A DNA stretch of 64,000 nt. Origin: Acanthornis magna. Lineage: Eukaryota > Chordata > Aves > Passeriformes > Acanthizidae. Within the stretch, counting starts at the first letter, position 1; every line of letters starts with the position of its first letter. Positions 37,601 to 47,815 of this stretch are shown piece by piece. The stretch covers positions 3,410,001 through 3,474,000 of the forward strand of contig JAWUZG010000001.1 of NCBI GenBank assembly GCA_036785705.1, written 5' to 3'. A program made the position numbers and the translations under genes. The notes below the pieces were generated by a model. That model saw only the letters and a list, made by a program, of their open reading frames with translations. It made no database searches and was not told the DNA's origin.

Positions 37601-40600
37601 CTCTAAGGAGAGGGAACAGTTCAGTGTTTGTGAGTGTCCTGAACCAGTCATCGGTGTGCAGCAGGTCTGAATTCCAGCTGTGAATCCCAATAAATACCAT
37701 TAGCCTCAGGGGTTGCCATGGGCTTGCTTTAAGCTGCCAGGCCTCACTATAGAAACCCTCAGATGCAAGGGATATCTTTGGGATGTAACTAAGGGGAGAT
37801 GCAGGCACTAAGTTCAGTTGAACAGCTGGAGAAGAAATCCTGGGGTTCCAGTACTCCCCTTTGCATTGATGACTGACTAAGCCACCGAGGGCTTGTCTCC
37901 CCAGGAAAATGGAGCACTTCATCCTGGAGTGACTTTTACGTTGACGCAACTGAGCTTGTGCAAAAGCTGTGTGGATTTTTAGGCTACATGGTAAAACCCA
38001 GCTACGTGACTGGCTTTGGCTTTGTGGAGTTGTGGTTTGCCCTTCGCCCAGCCAGCTTCACATGAAATGTCAGATTAGGCTTTACATGCATGGATGTGAT
38101 CAGTCACCATCCCTGTTCCTGACAGGCAGCTTCCTGAGACTCAAGTGTTCCACAGTCATATCCTGAGTTTAGTTTATCCACATGTACTGGGAAATCTTTT
38201 AGCTGAAATATTCCCTTATTAGTGAAGGAAGTAACAATACAGCGTTTGTCTGAGGCTTTTCTAAATCTTTTTTTTTTCTTTTCCCTTTCTTCCTGCTAAA
38301 CTGGTACAACTTTTGCATGTAGCCATGCTTGAATGCTTCCCTTTTGATTTCCCTAGCTCAATAGAAAGACAACTCCAAGGTTTGTTTAACCATACAGAAC
38401 AGAAACTGATAGAAAACTGCATACACAGAGTCATGTTTAATTAAACCAAGGGGAGGAACAACAGTGGAGCTAGGCAAGGCAGCTTTGAGTCAGTCACTGA
38501 GGGGCAAGGGTGTTGTTTGAAGGAGTTGTTGATATTAATTAGGTGTGCTTTGTCTGCTCTAGGTGACATCAAACATGGCCATTTCACTGCCACCAACCCC
38601 TTTGTTCCTACAACCTGTTTGTCTTGTTAGCTGCCGAGATCCTAATGTCTGTGGAGCAGGAACTTACTCTTATTAAATGTTTGTGCAATGTCCAACACAA
38701 TGGAGTCTTGATCCTTCCCTGAAATGTCTCTGTTCTGCTGTAAACGAAACAGCGGTAATGTCAAAGATAAGCTCTCTGGGCTAAGAGTTTATCAAATATT
38801 CCTCATTGGGGGAAAAATCAACAGAAGAAGCCAGCATTAAATGGAAAAACCCGGCAGCTGATATCCCAGTGCGTTAACAGTAGTTCTTGAAATGTTTCAG
38901 CTCCGTCTTAGAAATGTACCCAATTCTGGCTTGCAGTTCTTTAGACATACTGACTTTGCAGATTGTGCTGTGTACACAAGTATCTATTCAGATTTAGACA
39001 TCTTCTGTGAAATTATATGTCTTTTACAATTAACATTTCTTTTCTCCTTTTCAGTTGTTTTTGATGTGTACAGAGACAGCAGGGTAAGTGAACAATAGGT
39101 TGTATTTAATTGTTTCTTGTGTGAAAACCTGAAATGCTGCAAAGGTCAAGCAAATAATAGCTTTGTCTTCCTAGAAGTGGTCCTAGAAGAAAAAACCAAC
39201 CAACCAAAAGAATCCCACCAAAGCGAAAACCCCAACCAAACAAAAAAACACCAAGTAAAACCCCAAAATCTACTTGATGTTATTCTGTTCCACAAGTCTT
39301 TTTCTATGTTAAACACTGTCTACAGGAGGAGAATAATAGGATTAAGGATGCAAATATGTCTGTGCTGGTGACGTAATTATTTGGTTAATATCTTCCAGAG
39401 AAGTTGTCTGTCCAAAAGCACAGAACTTTGGCTTCAGCTGCAGTTTTCTCAGTTCTGTGAATCTACAGGAGGCTGCTTAGTTTTCCTTGTGGCATGGAGA
39501 GTCCTCACTACAGTAATTTAGAGTAGAATACACTGTTTCAGTTGGAATAGACCTACAATGGTCATCAAGTCCTACTGCTTGGCCAATTCAGGGCTGACCG
39601 AAAATTAAAGCATGTTGTTGTGGGTGGCTCATGGAGGGATTCTTGGGGCTGTCATGTGCAGGGCCAGGAGTTGGACCCAGTGGCCTTGTGTGTCCCTTCC
39701 AACTCAGGATATTCTATGACTCTTTGATTAAGGACATTGTACAAATGTCTCTTAAACACAAACAGGTTTGAGGCATTTTCTTTTTAAGACAGGTATTTCC
39801 TTGGGCTTTATTTTTTTTCCCTCTGTGTGTTTTTTCACTACAGCATTTGAACTCAGAAAACTTATCCTTAATATTTCTTTAGATTATCCTTGCGAGGTTG
39901 GAAAATCGTAACTTGTACTTTAGAGATGGAAGTCTACGACAGGAAGGGATAATTGTCAGAAGAGGATATGAATGTGGTGTGCCCGGTTTGTCACAGATGG
40001 AAGCCAATTTTTTCTTTGCAAGCTGCTTCAGCTGTGGTTCTGAGAGTTGGGCAGATCAGAACCCTGAACATCCAGTCAGTGGTGGAGTTGGGGAGAAACA
40101 TCCCACCTCTACTGTTTAAAGGACATTTACCTGTGGTGCTTAAGGGTGAGGTTTAGTGTGAATATGAAGGTGCTGGGCTAAGGGTTGGACTTGGTGATCT
40201 TAGAGGATTTTTCCCACCTAAACAATTCCGTGAACTTCAGGTGCCAATATCAGAGTTAGTAACCTTGACTTCTAGTGTGAGTGGAAGGAAATATTTGGTC
40301 AAATGAATTGTGCTTGAAAGGCTCACATGTGTTGGTTTAAAAGCAACCGCAATCAAAAGCACATTATATATCCTTAAATCTCAAAACCTCATTCAGGGAA
40401 TCACAACCCGATTTTGAGAATCACATTACTGCACGAAAAGTAAGTGTTTTGATCATGTTTTTTTCCAAATCCTAAACCAAAAATGCAAAATCCATATCTA
40501 CATACTTCTGTTATATATGTTTATGAGTCTCATTGTTTGACTTGCTTATAGTTATGGGACTGGAGAAAGTCTTCATTAGAGTTGAATTGTGTGTATTGGG

Positions 40601-43600
40601 AGTAAGTCGATTCTTATTCTGAATGTTGCTGAACTATTTTGTAATTGTGTAATAGTAAATCATGCCATAGTTTGCAAAACAGAAATGAAACAGGAATGTG
40701 TCTCCTGTGGAAAACAACAACTGTACTGTTTCTCAGCACAACTTTTAATGTAGGTACCTAAAATGAGGCTGTGGGCTAGAACAGCCATGCTGTAATGGAA
40801 ATTACCTGCCCCGCCTGAGATCGACAGACATGAGGATGCTGTCAGGGAAAATGAGGAGCAGCACTTGAGCATTGAACCAGATTCTGCCGTTGGGTGCTCT
40901 GCCTCATAGCTGAGGCATGAAGACAGATTATTTAAGTAAAAGGTTTCAGCCTGTAGAATCTCAAATGAGCAGTGTTTCTTCATCTGTCAAGATAAAATAT
41001 ATCTGTTTGTAGATTTCTCTCGGTGCCTTCTACCCTCAGGTCTTGTAAACTGCCAGATAGCCCTTTGTGTGTCAGATGCTCCTCCTTTCACACATACTAT
41101 TGTGGTTTGCAACTGTGTTATTCATCGCTCCCTTGGCCTGTGAGTTACAGGCAGCAAAAGAATATTGTGAGCGTGATTAATTTCCAGAGCCCATGCTCCT
41201 CATCAGACTGGTTGCACAGCAACCTCACCTACAGAAGGAGAGAAATGTTCACTGTCTGCTTGTTTTAAACTCTTTCAACTCTAAATATTCAGCTTGGAGA
41301 AGCAGTTTGTTGTTTGATATGGTTGTGAATGAGAGCAGCCCCGTCCCCGTGCTTGCTTTAATTGCTTTAGAGACTGTTCAGAGTTGGCTGCCACAGGTCC
41401 TGCTCGCTGAGTTGGAGGTGGGAGTTCACAAAAGCTTGAGATTCAGCTCTGCTGTTGCTCTTTGCTGTCTCCCAGGTGTGACCAACAAACCATGTTCAAG
41501 ACAAGCCACTGCGGTAAGACACAGCAATGCAGGGAGGGCTCCAGACCACTGCTGGCTCGCAGCTCTTGTTGACGAGCAGAGTGCTCGTGTCTGTGCCTTG
41601 TGAGCGTTGTCACTGTGCAAGAAGATGCAGCTGGAGTTAGGGAGATAGAACAGTTCAGTCTGCATTTTATCTGTCTTTAACTTCCTTTAAACAACAGGCT
41701 TTGTCATGGGCACTTCCTTTCAGCAGTGTGCTGTTCAATGCCTTAGTAAAACAAAGCATGAAGCTGACAGGGTGTGCTAAATCTATTGATTACTTCTTTT
41801 AGGATGAGAAAAAAATACCATGTAGTACAAGTTGGTTTTTTTCCGCCTCCACTTACGTACAACTTTGCTTTCCTGGCTGGTGCATTTCTGTGCTCTCATA
41901 TGACAAGGATTACTAATAGCAGGGAGAAGATAGCAGATAAATAGCTTCAGTACTTCTCTTTAGATACACAGTGCAAGCCGTCTGAAACTACGTTTAAATC
42001 ATTACATTGCATTTAAGACTTGAAAGAGAATTTAATCTTAAGAAAAGGCAGTTTGGTTACTGACCCAGGGTTATATACACTTCTTTTAATGAGCCCTGAA
42101 AAGAGATATTTAGTTTGTTTTGCCACTTCTCATCAATGTGCAGCTACCAAATCTCAGTGCAGATTTAAGACCCTCTCAAGGAAACAGCTGTTGCTATAGA
42201 TGGTGTACTGCTGTTTGCAGGGGTGGAGAAACACTGCTGAGTGTTCACAAAAAACGTGTCACTTTCAGTAGTCTCAAACCCAATTTTTTGCTTTTTCCAA
42301 GGTACATTTATTCGCTAGAGAAATGGTCTTACGTTCCTGTGAAAAAGCTGAGTTGGATATATTTGGGGTGAAGAGGAATTTTTGTGAAAGCCTTTCGTGG
42401 GGAAGTATTAAGTATAAAATATTTCCGATCCAAGGAAGGATTCTCTGAACTGCTGAATGAACTTTGCCAACCATTGCTTGTGTCTGTGATTAAATTGGTT
42501 CGTTAGCTTGTTTCTCTAGTGTGATAGAATGAATCTAAACCCACAGATTCCTCCCCGTGCTGCCTTGGAGCTGACAAGACACCCCCAATAGCAAAAGTAA
42601 AACATTGCTTGTAATGAGAATTTGTGACAGCCTTTTGAGGAGGACCAGAGATGGGAAATGACAGCAGAGCTTGCCCTGTTGGTTCTTGTACTGATGGTGC
42701 CAATATTAGTGCAGAGGTGTTGGCAACGTAACCATGCAGATCTGAGCTTGTTCACTTCTCCAGAAAAAGTAAGAAACCACTCAGGTCTATATCCCCCAAT
42801 TTGCAGTTTCTTTTGTAGCCATCAGTTTCAGCGCTGTTGTTTCCGTGCTTTGGCTTCTTAAAGTTTGCTCTTTGTGAGCCGTAGCCTGTGGAGCTGCCCT
42901 GAGACAGACACCTGTGAAAGCTTGCGTGCAACCACACGCTCCCTGCCGGGCTGCTGGCCCAGCTCCAGCCTGCAAGTCATAACCGCTGCTTTCATCTCTG
43001 CTGGGACTCCCCACACCTGCGCGAGGAGCTCGCTGTGAATGGCAGCAGAGCCACCGGAGCATTTCTGCTCATTTCCATCATTTCCAGTTGCACAGTGTGC
43101 TAGTGCCTGTGGGATAGCTCAGGTGGTGTGGGTGGGAGAGGCAGTCTCCATGTTACTCTCTGCCGACGCTTCCAAAGCATCTTGGTGAGTTAGAAACCAG
43201 ATGGCTATTGTGTAAATAATTGAATGTATTTGCTGTTTGGATCAAGATAGGGAAGATCTTTTAAAGAAAAAGAAGATTCTTCAGGAATGAAGGAAGGGAG
43301 GAGAAAGCAAAATGAGTGTTTAGTAGCTACACAGTCTTCAGGTTTGTTTTCCAATTCCAGTTGATCTTTATAAGAAACACAATAAAAGTCTTCAGCCCTG
43401 CTTATGTTACTGCAACCTTTTCCTTCCCTATTTGATAGAACTGATTTTTTCCAGATGTAATACTTGTTTTGCAAATTTTTACTAGCAGCTGTAGTCATAT
43501 TTCCCTATAATTTATTACAATGTTTTGTTTTATTAGAATAGTTGATACTTCCTTGGGCAAGAGGAGATGGCCCTATGCTGGGGGTTGTATCTTGAGGTGA

Positions 43601-46600
43601 CTCAAAGAACACAAACTATTGCTTCCTCCCACACACACCTCTGTTACTTCTGTCTTGTTAGTGTCTGCTTTCATTTTTCAGTTGTAAAGCAATTGTGTTG
43701 TTGAGCACACTACCACAGCTGTTTGGAATGTAGATGCATTAAAGATGAGGTGGAAACTAGTGTGGACTACTAGTAATGCCTATATTAAAAATACCTTTAA
43801 GTTATTCTTTATTTATCTATATCTGTACAGCATCTTTGAGCTTTCATGAGCTCCACTAGCATTTTGCAGACCCTGCTTTCTGTTTTTAGGGTCTCTTCTA
43901 AGACCAGGAACAGCAATTTTTGTAGACTGCTGGATGGTACAGCATTGCTGAGGTGCTTTTTTATGGCAAGCAAAATCCCTGTTTAGGTGGTTTGGGTTTT
44001 TTTGCTTGTTTGGTTGTGTTTTGGGGGTTTTTAAATAGTTTTTGGTTGGTGCTCTCCCCTATTCTTTGTTCATTCTCTCCTGAGATCTTGGTGGATCATG
44101 GGGCTTAGCCATAACTTCTGTGGTCTCATCTGAAAGCACCTGGCATTGAACTAAATTCAGTTTATTTGAGCTCTGTCTGATCTTCTGTTTAAAGAAAAAA
44201 GTTAATTAGTACATTATAGTTTGCTGTGATATAAAACTGTATATAAAGGATGTTAGAACATTTTAAGTGCTTAAAACCAGATACTTTCAATTTTGACATC
44301 ATTTTATCTAAAGACCAAGCATACTACAATAATCTAAGTATATGCATATTCTGATTTTTGTTTTGTTTTAATTCTGTGGTTTGTTTTAATTCTTTTGTTG
44401 TTCCTTTGCAGGGTAGGATTTGGTTAATAGATTTTAACCCATTTGGTGAAGTAACAGACTCCCTGCTCTTTACATGGGAAGAACTCACCTCTGGGAAGAA
44501 CTTGAAAGGTGATCAGAGTGAAGGGGAAGCAACAGAGCAGGTGAGGGAGGCTGAACAACATCCAACAGGATTTATGGCGTTTGTTTTTTTCTTTCTTTTG
44601 CTGCTGTAATCAAATTGTGATTCAAATCCCATTGAAGTAAATGAAGCTTCTTAACTTGTGAAAAGTAAATTCTTTGCAAGTATGTTCTCCCTTGGTAGTT
44701 AATCTCAACAAGGATCACCTGCTAGTTTTAGATGTCTGCAAGGGAGTTTTTAGTTAAACAGTACAAGCCCATATTGTAACTTTGACCCCATTGCAAAGAA
44801 GATGCCCTGAAACTTACTTTTACACAGTTTTGATGCACTCCTTTTATTTTTTCTTAAAATCTATTACTTTTCTATGTGATCACTTAAATTTCTGCTTCGT
44901 TCCTGATATCTGTCATGCAGTTTCCCACATCTCCAACTCTATGCTTGGGGGGAGACAAGCAGAAGCTTAACTTCTGTTTCTTCCTCATATTGAATACCCT
45001 CAGGGATGCTTTGTCCTCTGGTTGAACTCACTGGACTTGCAGAGCAGGGCTTTTCCATCCCTCTTCCAAGCAGCATTTCCTCTGTAAAAACAAGTAACTT
45101 CCTTTTAATACAGAGAGGGAGGAATAGTCTTCATTTTTTGTGATCCAACTTTTGTTTCTCAGTGCATCTTGAGACGGAGTCCTCACATCTTAAAGAGTCC
45201 TTGGACAGCTGCACAGGAGATAGAAAGTGGTGTGTTAGTAGATGTTGGGAAACACTTAGTTGTTTTCTGAGGAGAGATGGCTGGTCAGTGTAGGCTTTCC
45301 TTTATTTCCTAGCTGTTGAGCTGCACTAGAGGTAACTGAAATGACAAGCTTCATTGAGCTGATCTTAACATTTGAGCTTTTCTTTACTCCTGGGGCCCTT
45401 TCCATAACACCACTCCAGGCTGTTGTTCAGGCCATTGTCTCTGTCTCACTGTGTGGCTGCTGCTGTATGAAAACCCATTCTGTGAGCCCTCCTGCCAAAA
45501 GCTGCATCTCCTTTGTTAAAACACACTCCCAATTCTTGAGCTGTCTGTGGGACACGTGAACTTCCATTTTGCGATTTCTTTTTCTCAGTGCCAGATGCTT
45601 TACACAGTTTTCTGTAGTGCAAGCCTGGATGAAAAGTAGAATAACTTGTCTTCATGTTTCAGCTTACATCCAGGCACAGAATCTGGTGTGCAGTTACTGA
45701 TCTCTTTAAAATGAAGCTGTTTATTGCTGTAGAGTTAGCAATTGCTTGGCATGTCAATGTGTTGAGCTGAAAATTGTATCATTCCCCAAAACCTGTTGCT
45801 ACAATTGAGCATTTAGAGGTATTTTTGGCCTTTTCATAGGGGTATTTTTCCTTCAGTAAGTAAATTGGTTGGAAAGCTTAGATTATAATTTCAATAAGGT
45901 TATAGTTGCAAATGTGTTTAAAACTGTGAGAAACTGTGAGACAAGTTTTAAGGATTCTAACAAAAAGATTTTTCTCTATCCAGATATGCATATAGATACT
46001 ATTGCCCAAATTTCCTTATAGCTCCATTGTTACAGCACAGTCATAAGCATGAGTTTATTAAATACATTAATAACTGATACATTGTAGAAACTTTGAAGTA
46101 ATGAAAGCCATTATTTGACTGTTTAACATGTTTGACATTTTAAATTGCACCTAAGTGGGCAGAGGTTTAATAAGAAAGCTACAATTTTTAGAAAGCGCAA
46201 GTTTAGTTGAATGAGTGCCAAATAAACTCATTGGCAACGTGACTCAGTCTCACGGAGGAGTTCCAGAAACATTTCTAGCTTTATTCATGTCCACTGTTCT
46301 TGTCTTCTCTGGTGTATTTTCCGAAGGATTATCCAGTGTTCCGCTGTACAAACAGCAAAGTCACCGTCCAGCCCAGTCCCTACCTGAGCTACCGCCTGCC
46401 CAAGGACTTTGTGGACCTTTCCACAGGAGAGGACGTTCACAAATTGATTGACTTTCTTAAATTGGTAAGAAGTAACAGTAAAAAATCTCTTAACCTTCCA
46501 TCTTTGTCAAATGGAAACACCAAAGTCCCTGGATCTCAGCTTTTGTAACTAACAAAGAATACATAATGACAGAAAACGCAATGTATTAAGCCATCACACA

Positions 46601-47286
46601 ATGTATTGTTGGTTAATTGTTTCTGAAGTGATGAAAAGCAAGCTTTCACACTGCTCTCACTTCAGTTAATTAATTTTATTTTTATGGGAAGCAATGAATG
46701 TAGTTTGACAAATCTTACTGAAGGACTGAACTGTTTCCTTTCTTATTGAAATGTAAATATGAATGGAAATGTGTTTTTGAACGCCTGGAGCTAATGCTTT
46801 TAAGAGCTTCTTTAAAAGTTACGAGACAAATATATTAGGAAAAACCATTAAACAGTTGTTCTTTTTTCAATCCACTTTCTTTGTTCTTTTGATGCACAGT
46901 GACATGACAACATGACATCTTTGTAACATAGGGAAGGGAGGGCAGGTTACCTGCCTCTGGATCACTGCCTCGTACCACCACCACTATTGTGTTTTCTGGT
47001 TCTTGTGTATTCCGTGAGTTAATGGACAAGGCAAATATTGTTCTTTATTGGAAAGAAAATCCTATCGTTTGGGATGAGAGGGTTGATATTGCTCTGTTCC
47101 ATTTGCTGGAAACATTATCTCTTACCATTCAAAAAAATGGCTTAGAAATGCAGTCGCTGTCTAATCCATTGTATCTGGAAACACTTGTTATGATTTATTA
47201 GTGTTCTTACTTCAGATAACTCTGTCCTAACATTATGAACTCTCTTGTTCTGTTGACAGAAAAGAAATCAGCAAGATGATGACTGA
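16615..47286 (+). CDS. CDC123: CDC123, eIF2 assembly chaperone (13 coding exons, 335 aa)
   Basis: ATP-grasp protein of the D123 family. It binds the eIF2 gamma subunit and is needed in yeast and human to assemble the alpha-beta-gamma eIF2 complex, so it sets capacity for translation initiation and was first known as a cell-cycle entry factor. Exons: 16615-16688, 18605-18676, 20549-20603, 21399-21431, 23865-23960, 24637-24743, 30963-31011, 32620-32695, 35655-35777, 39055-39083, 44412-44540, 46327-46464, 47260-47286. All phases join; the total is 1008 nt, 335 residues against 336 in human. Visible landmarks are the N-terminus [18 protein letters not shown], an acidic linker ([15 protein letters not shown], about 60-75), the core [20 protein letters not shown], and [21 protein letters not shown]232 and the [10 protein letters not shown] motif with D245 and N247 match the Mg-binding positions D233, D246 and N248 reported for human. 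The tail is NQQDDD. The start is the conserved MKKEQ. Confidence 0.97.
16790..16974 (+). mobile_element. CR1 fragment, sense, left half of an interrupted copy
   Basis: CR1 wording such as ctactccgccctggtgaggc, acctggagcgctgtg and ctgctcagcctcgagaa, starting about 100 bp after CDC123 exon 1. It breaks at 16974 and resumes at about 17286. Confidence 0.85.
16975..17285 (-). mobile_element. CR1 fragment, antisense, inserted in the sense CR1
   Basis: Begins tcacagaatggtttaggtta, the reversed CR1 3' end, then ccatgggcagagacaccttc and a tail through cttcaggtactgcaag. It separates two pieces of one sense CR1, so it is the younger insertion. Confidence 0.85.
17286..17640 (+). mobile_element. CR1 fragment, sense, right half of the interrupted copy
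   Basis: Continues from 16974 with cattaatgtgtataaacatt, gcccagtaataggataagc, gcacaggaagttccaccaga and the 3' end near cattctgggattgtg. A short GGGTT/GGGCT-rich stretch follows to about 17690. Confidence 0.82.
17641..18604 (+). other. CDC123: CDC123 intron 1, right part
   Basis: A low-complexity gggttgggctggg stretch near 17645-17670, then plain intron sequence. Nothing else recognised. Confidence 0.5.
18605..18676 (+). CDS. CDC123: CDC123 coding exon 2
   Basis: Reads (S)[20 protein letters not shown] then VSG and two bases of Arg. Acceptor cttccag, donor gtaaag. Confidence 0.95.
18677..20548 (+). other. CDC123: CDC123 intron 2
   Basis: AT-rich intron with no recognised repeat or exon. Confidence 0.5.
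20549..20603 (+). CDS. CDC123: CDC123 coding exon 3
   Basis: Reads (R)[18 protein letters not shown], the acidic linker. Acceptor ttttgtttcag, donor gtcagt. Confidence 0.94.
20604..21398 (+). other. CDC123: CDC123 intron 3
   Basis: Plain AT-rich intron. Nothing recognised. Confidence 0.5.
21399..21431 (+). CDS. CDC123: CDC123 coding exon 4 (33 nt)
   Basis: Reads [11 protein letters not shown] in whole codons. Acceptor tttttaacag, donor gtaagg. It matches human WSDDENTATLT. Confidence 0.94.
21432..23864 (+). other. CDC123: CDC123 intron 4
   Basis: About 2.4 kb of AT-rich intron. I found no CR1, RNA gene or extra exon. Confidence 0.5.
23865..23960 (+). CDS. CDC123: CDC123 coding exon 5
   Basis: Thirty-two codons reading [20 protein letters not shown] then [12 protein letters not shown]. 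Acceptor cattcag, donor gtaaga. Confidence 0.96.
23961..24636 (+). other. CDC123: CDC123 intron 5
   Basis: Plain intron, nothing recognised. Confidence 0.5.
24637..24743 (+). CDS. CDC123: CDC123 coding exon 6
   Basis: Reads [20 protein letters not shown] then [15 protein letters not shown] and two bases of Pro. Acceptor tttctttag, donor gtaagt. Confidence 0.96.
25374..25398 (+). other. CDC123: Possible cryptic or poison exon in CDC123 intron 6
   Basis: Twenty-five bases between a very strong acceptor (a long T run then ccccag) and the donor GAG|gtaatc. Joined to exon 6 it adds QAEFQRKE, but it shifts exon 7 into a frame that stops after five codons (ATT TAT TCA CTG TAC TGA). It is not part of the conserved protein. 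Confidence 0.3.
25701..25734. repeat. Perfect 12-bp inverted repeat with 10-nt loop
   Basis: GGCTGTCAGTCC at 25701-25712 and its exact reverse complement GGACTGACAGCC at 25723-25734. A further gctgt/acagc pair lies just upstream. Confidence 0.85.
30963..31011 (+). CDS. CDC123: CDC123 coding exon 7
   Basis: Reads (P)[16 protein letters not shown]. Acceptor ttacttttccag, donor gtagga. Confidence 0.95.
31012..32135 (+). other. CDC123: CDC123 intron 7, left part
   Basis: Plain intron, nothing recognised. Confidence 0.5.
32136..32360 (-). mobile_element. CR1 fragment, antisense
   Basis: Starts near taaggtgggaaggggcctca and tctctagtccatcctcatgc, the reversed CR1 3' end, and continues through gagctgttccaatgcttgac. 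Diverged; the right edge is approximate. Confidence 0.7.
32366..32424 (+). mobile_element. CR1 3' end fragment, sense
   Basis: ggctatatggtctttagagg then tgccttccaactgaaaac and tgtgattctctga form a short CR1 tail in the opposite orientation to its left neighbour. Confidence 0.65.
32620..32695 (+). CDS. CDC123: CDC123 coding exon 8
   Basis: Reads [20 protein letters not shown] then ENKLL and the first base of Gly. Acceptor ttcctccacag, donor gtaagg. This is a core ATP-grasp segment. Confidence 0.96.
32696..35654 (+). other. CDC123: CDC123 intron 8
   Basis: About 3 kb with no recognised repeat. An AT-rich, partly palindromic stretch (tatttatatttatatataaa) lies near 34321-34345. Confidence 0.5.
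35655..35777 (+). CDS. CDC123: CDC123 coding exon 9
   Basis: Reads (G)[19 protein letters not shown] then [19 protein letters not shown] and ED, ending in one base of Phe. Acceptor ttgacag, donor gtaagt. Confidence 0.96.
35778..39054 (+). other. CDC123: CDC123 intron 9
   Basis: About 3.3 kb. T15 at 36010-36024. Segment 38460-38880 has many transcription-factor-like words, such as ttgtgcaat and agataag, but no gene. No CR1 seen. Confidence 0.5.
39055..39083 (+). CDS. CDC123: CDC123 coding exon 10 (29 nt)
   Basis: Reads (F)VFDVYRDSR and includes the metal-binding D232. Acceptor ttctccttttcag, donor gtaagt. Confidence 0.95.
39084..39524 (+). other. CDC123: CDC123 intron 10, left part
   Basis: Contains an A/C-rich low-complexity stretch (aaccaaccaacc-like, 39185-39270). 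Otherwise plain. Confidence 0.5.
39525..39615 (-). mobile_element. CR1 fragment, antisense, left piece
   Basis: ttcagttggaatagacctac, gtcatcaagtcctactgctt and gggctgaccgaaaattaaag belong to a reversed CR1 3' end. The element is cut at about 39615. Confidence 0.75.
39616..39727 (+). mobile_element. CR1 3' end, sense, inserted in the antisense CR1
   Basis: ggctcatggagggattcttg, ttggacccagtggccttgtg, cccttccaactcaggatatt and the end tctatgactctttga. It separates 39525-39615 from 39728-39785. Confidence 0.78.
39728..39785 (-). mobile_element. CR1 fragment, antisense, right piece
   Basis: aaggacattgtacaaatgtc then tcttaaacacaaacaggttt continues the reversed CR1 interrupted at 39615. Confidence 0.65.
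40131..40233 (+). mobile_element. CR1 3' end fragment, sense
   Basis: aaggtgctgggctaagggtt, ggacttggtgatcttagagg and cacctaaacaattccgtga match the CR1 tail. Short and 5'-truncated. Confidence 0.8.
40234..44411 (+). other. CDC123: CDC123 intron 10, right part
   Basis: About 4.2 kb of unique-looking intron. GT-rich stretch at about 43980-44050. No exon or RNA gene recognised. Confidence 0.5.
44412..44540 (+). CDS. CDC123: CDC123 coding exon 11
   Basis: Reads [20 protein letters not shown] then [20 protein letters not shown] and TEQ. It holds the DFNPFGE signature (D245, N247). Acceptor tcctttgcag, donor gtgagg. Confidence 0.97.
44541..46326 (+). other. CDC123: CDC123 intron 11
   Basis: Plain intron, nothing recognised. 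Confidence 0.5.
46327..46464 (+). CDS. CDC123: CDC123 coding exon 12
   Basis: Reads [20 protein letters not shown] then [20 protein letters not shown] and IDFLKL. The acceptor is tgtattttccgaag, an unusual GAAG ending; the donor is gtaaga. Confidence 0.96.
46465..47259 (+). other. CDC123: CDC123 intron 12
   Basis: Plain intron, nothing recognised. Confidence 0.5.
47260..47286 (+). CDS. CDC123: CDC123 terminal coding exon
   Basis: Reads KRNQQDDD and TGA at 47284-47286. Acceptor ctgttgacag. It matches the human acidic tail KRNQQEDD. Confidence 0.94.
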   Translation, partial: KRNQQDDD

Positions 47287-47815
47287 GGTACCCAGAAGCA
47301 TTACATTGAATTACAAGCACGAAATGTGGCAAAAGCTGTATTTAGCATAACTATTAAACTATTGATTTAAAGAAAACCTGCTTTTTATAGTCAATGAAAG
47401 AACTGAAGAGCTCTTGATCCTCTGTGTCTGTTGGTTTATACAAAAGTGTAGAAAAGCTTTTTCAGGGAAACATGAAAGGTCAGGGTGAGTTCTCACTGGA
47501 TTCCAGGTGCAAACAAGCAACAATGTGAGTGCAGCTGAACGACTGCTTTGCCATCTCATAATGTGAAGATTGATGCCACTGAGCTACACCTTTGGACTCC
47601 CCAGTGTAAATATGGCAACGTGTAATGCTTGTGCAGTTAAAACATGGAGCGTTCTCTGAATTTAGGCACAGTCTTGCTTAAAAGGTAGTCACAAAGAAAA
47701 AGGAATGTACATTTTTATCTGTAGTAACCTTTTAAAAATTGTAAAGTGATTTTGTTTTGGGGGCACTTCTCATCCTTTATGTAAAAAAAAATAAAAAATG
47801 GAGAAGGGATATTTT
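47287..47815 (+). other. CDC123: CDC123 3'UTR (probable)
   Basis: A weak ATTAAA lies at 47353-47358 and an AATAAA within an A-rich run at 47790-47795. The end near 47.8 kb is inferred from the second signal. Confidence 0.55.

Noticed and set aside
37449..37949. 166-codon open frame on the minus strand in CDC123 intron 9
   Set aside because: No domain, no splice logic and antisense within an intron. Length is within what a 64-kb window can give by chance.
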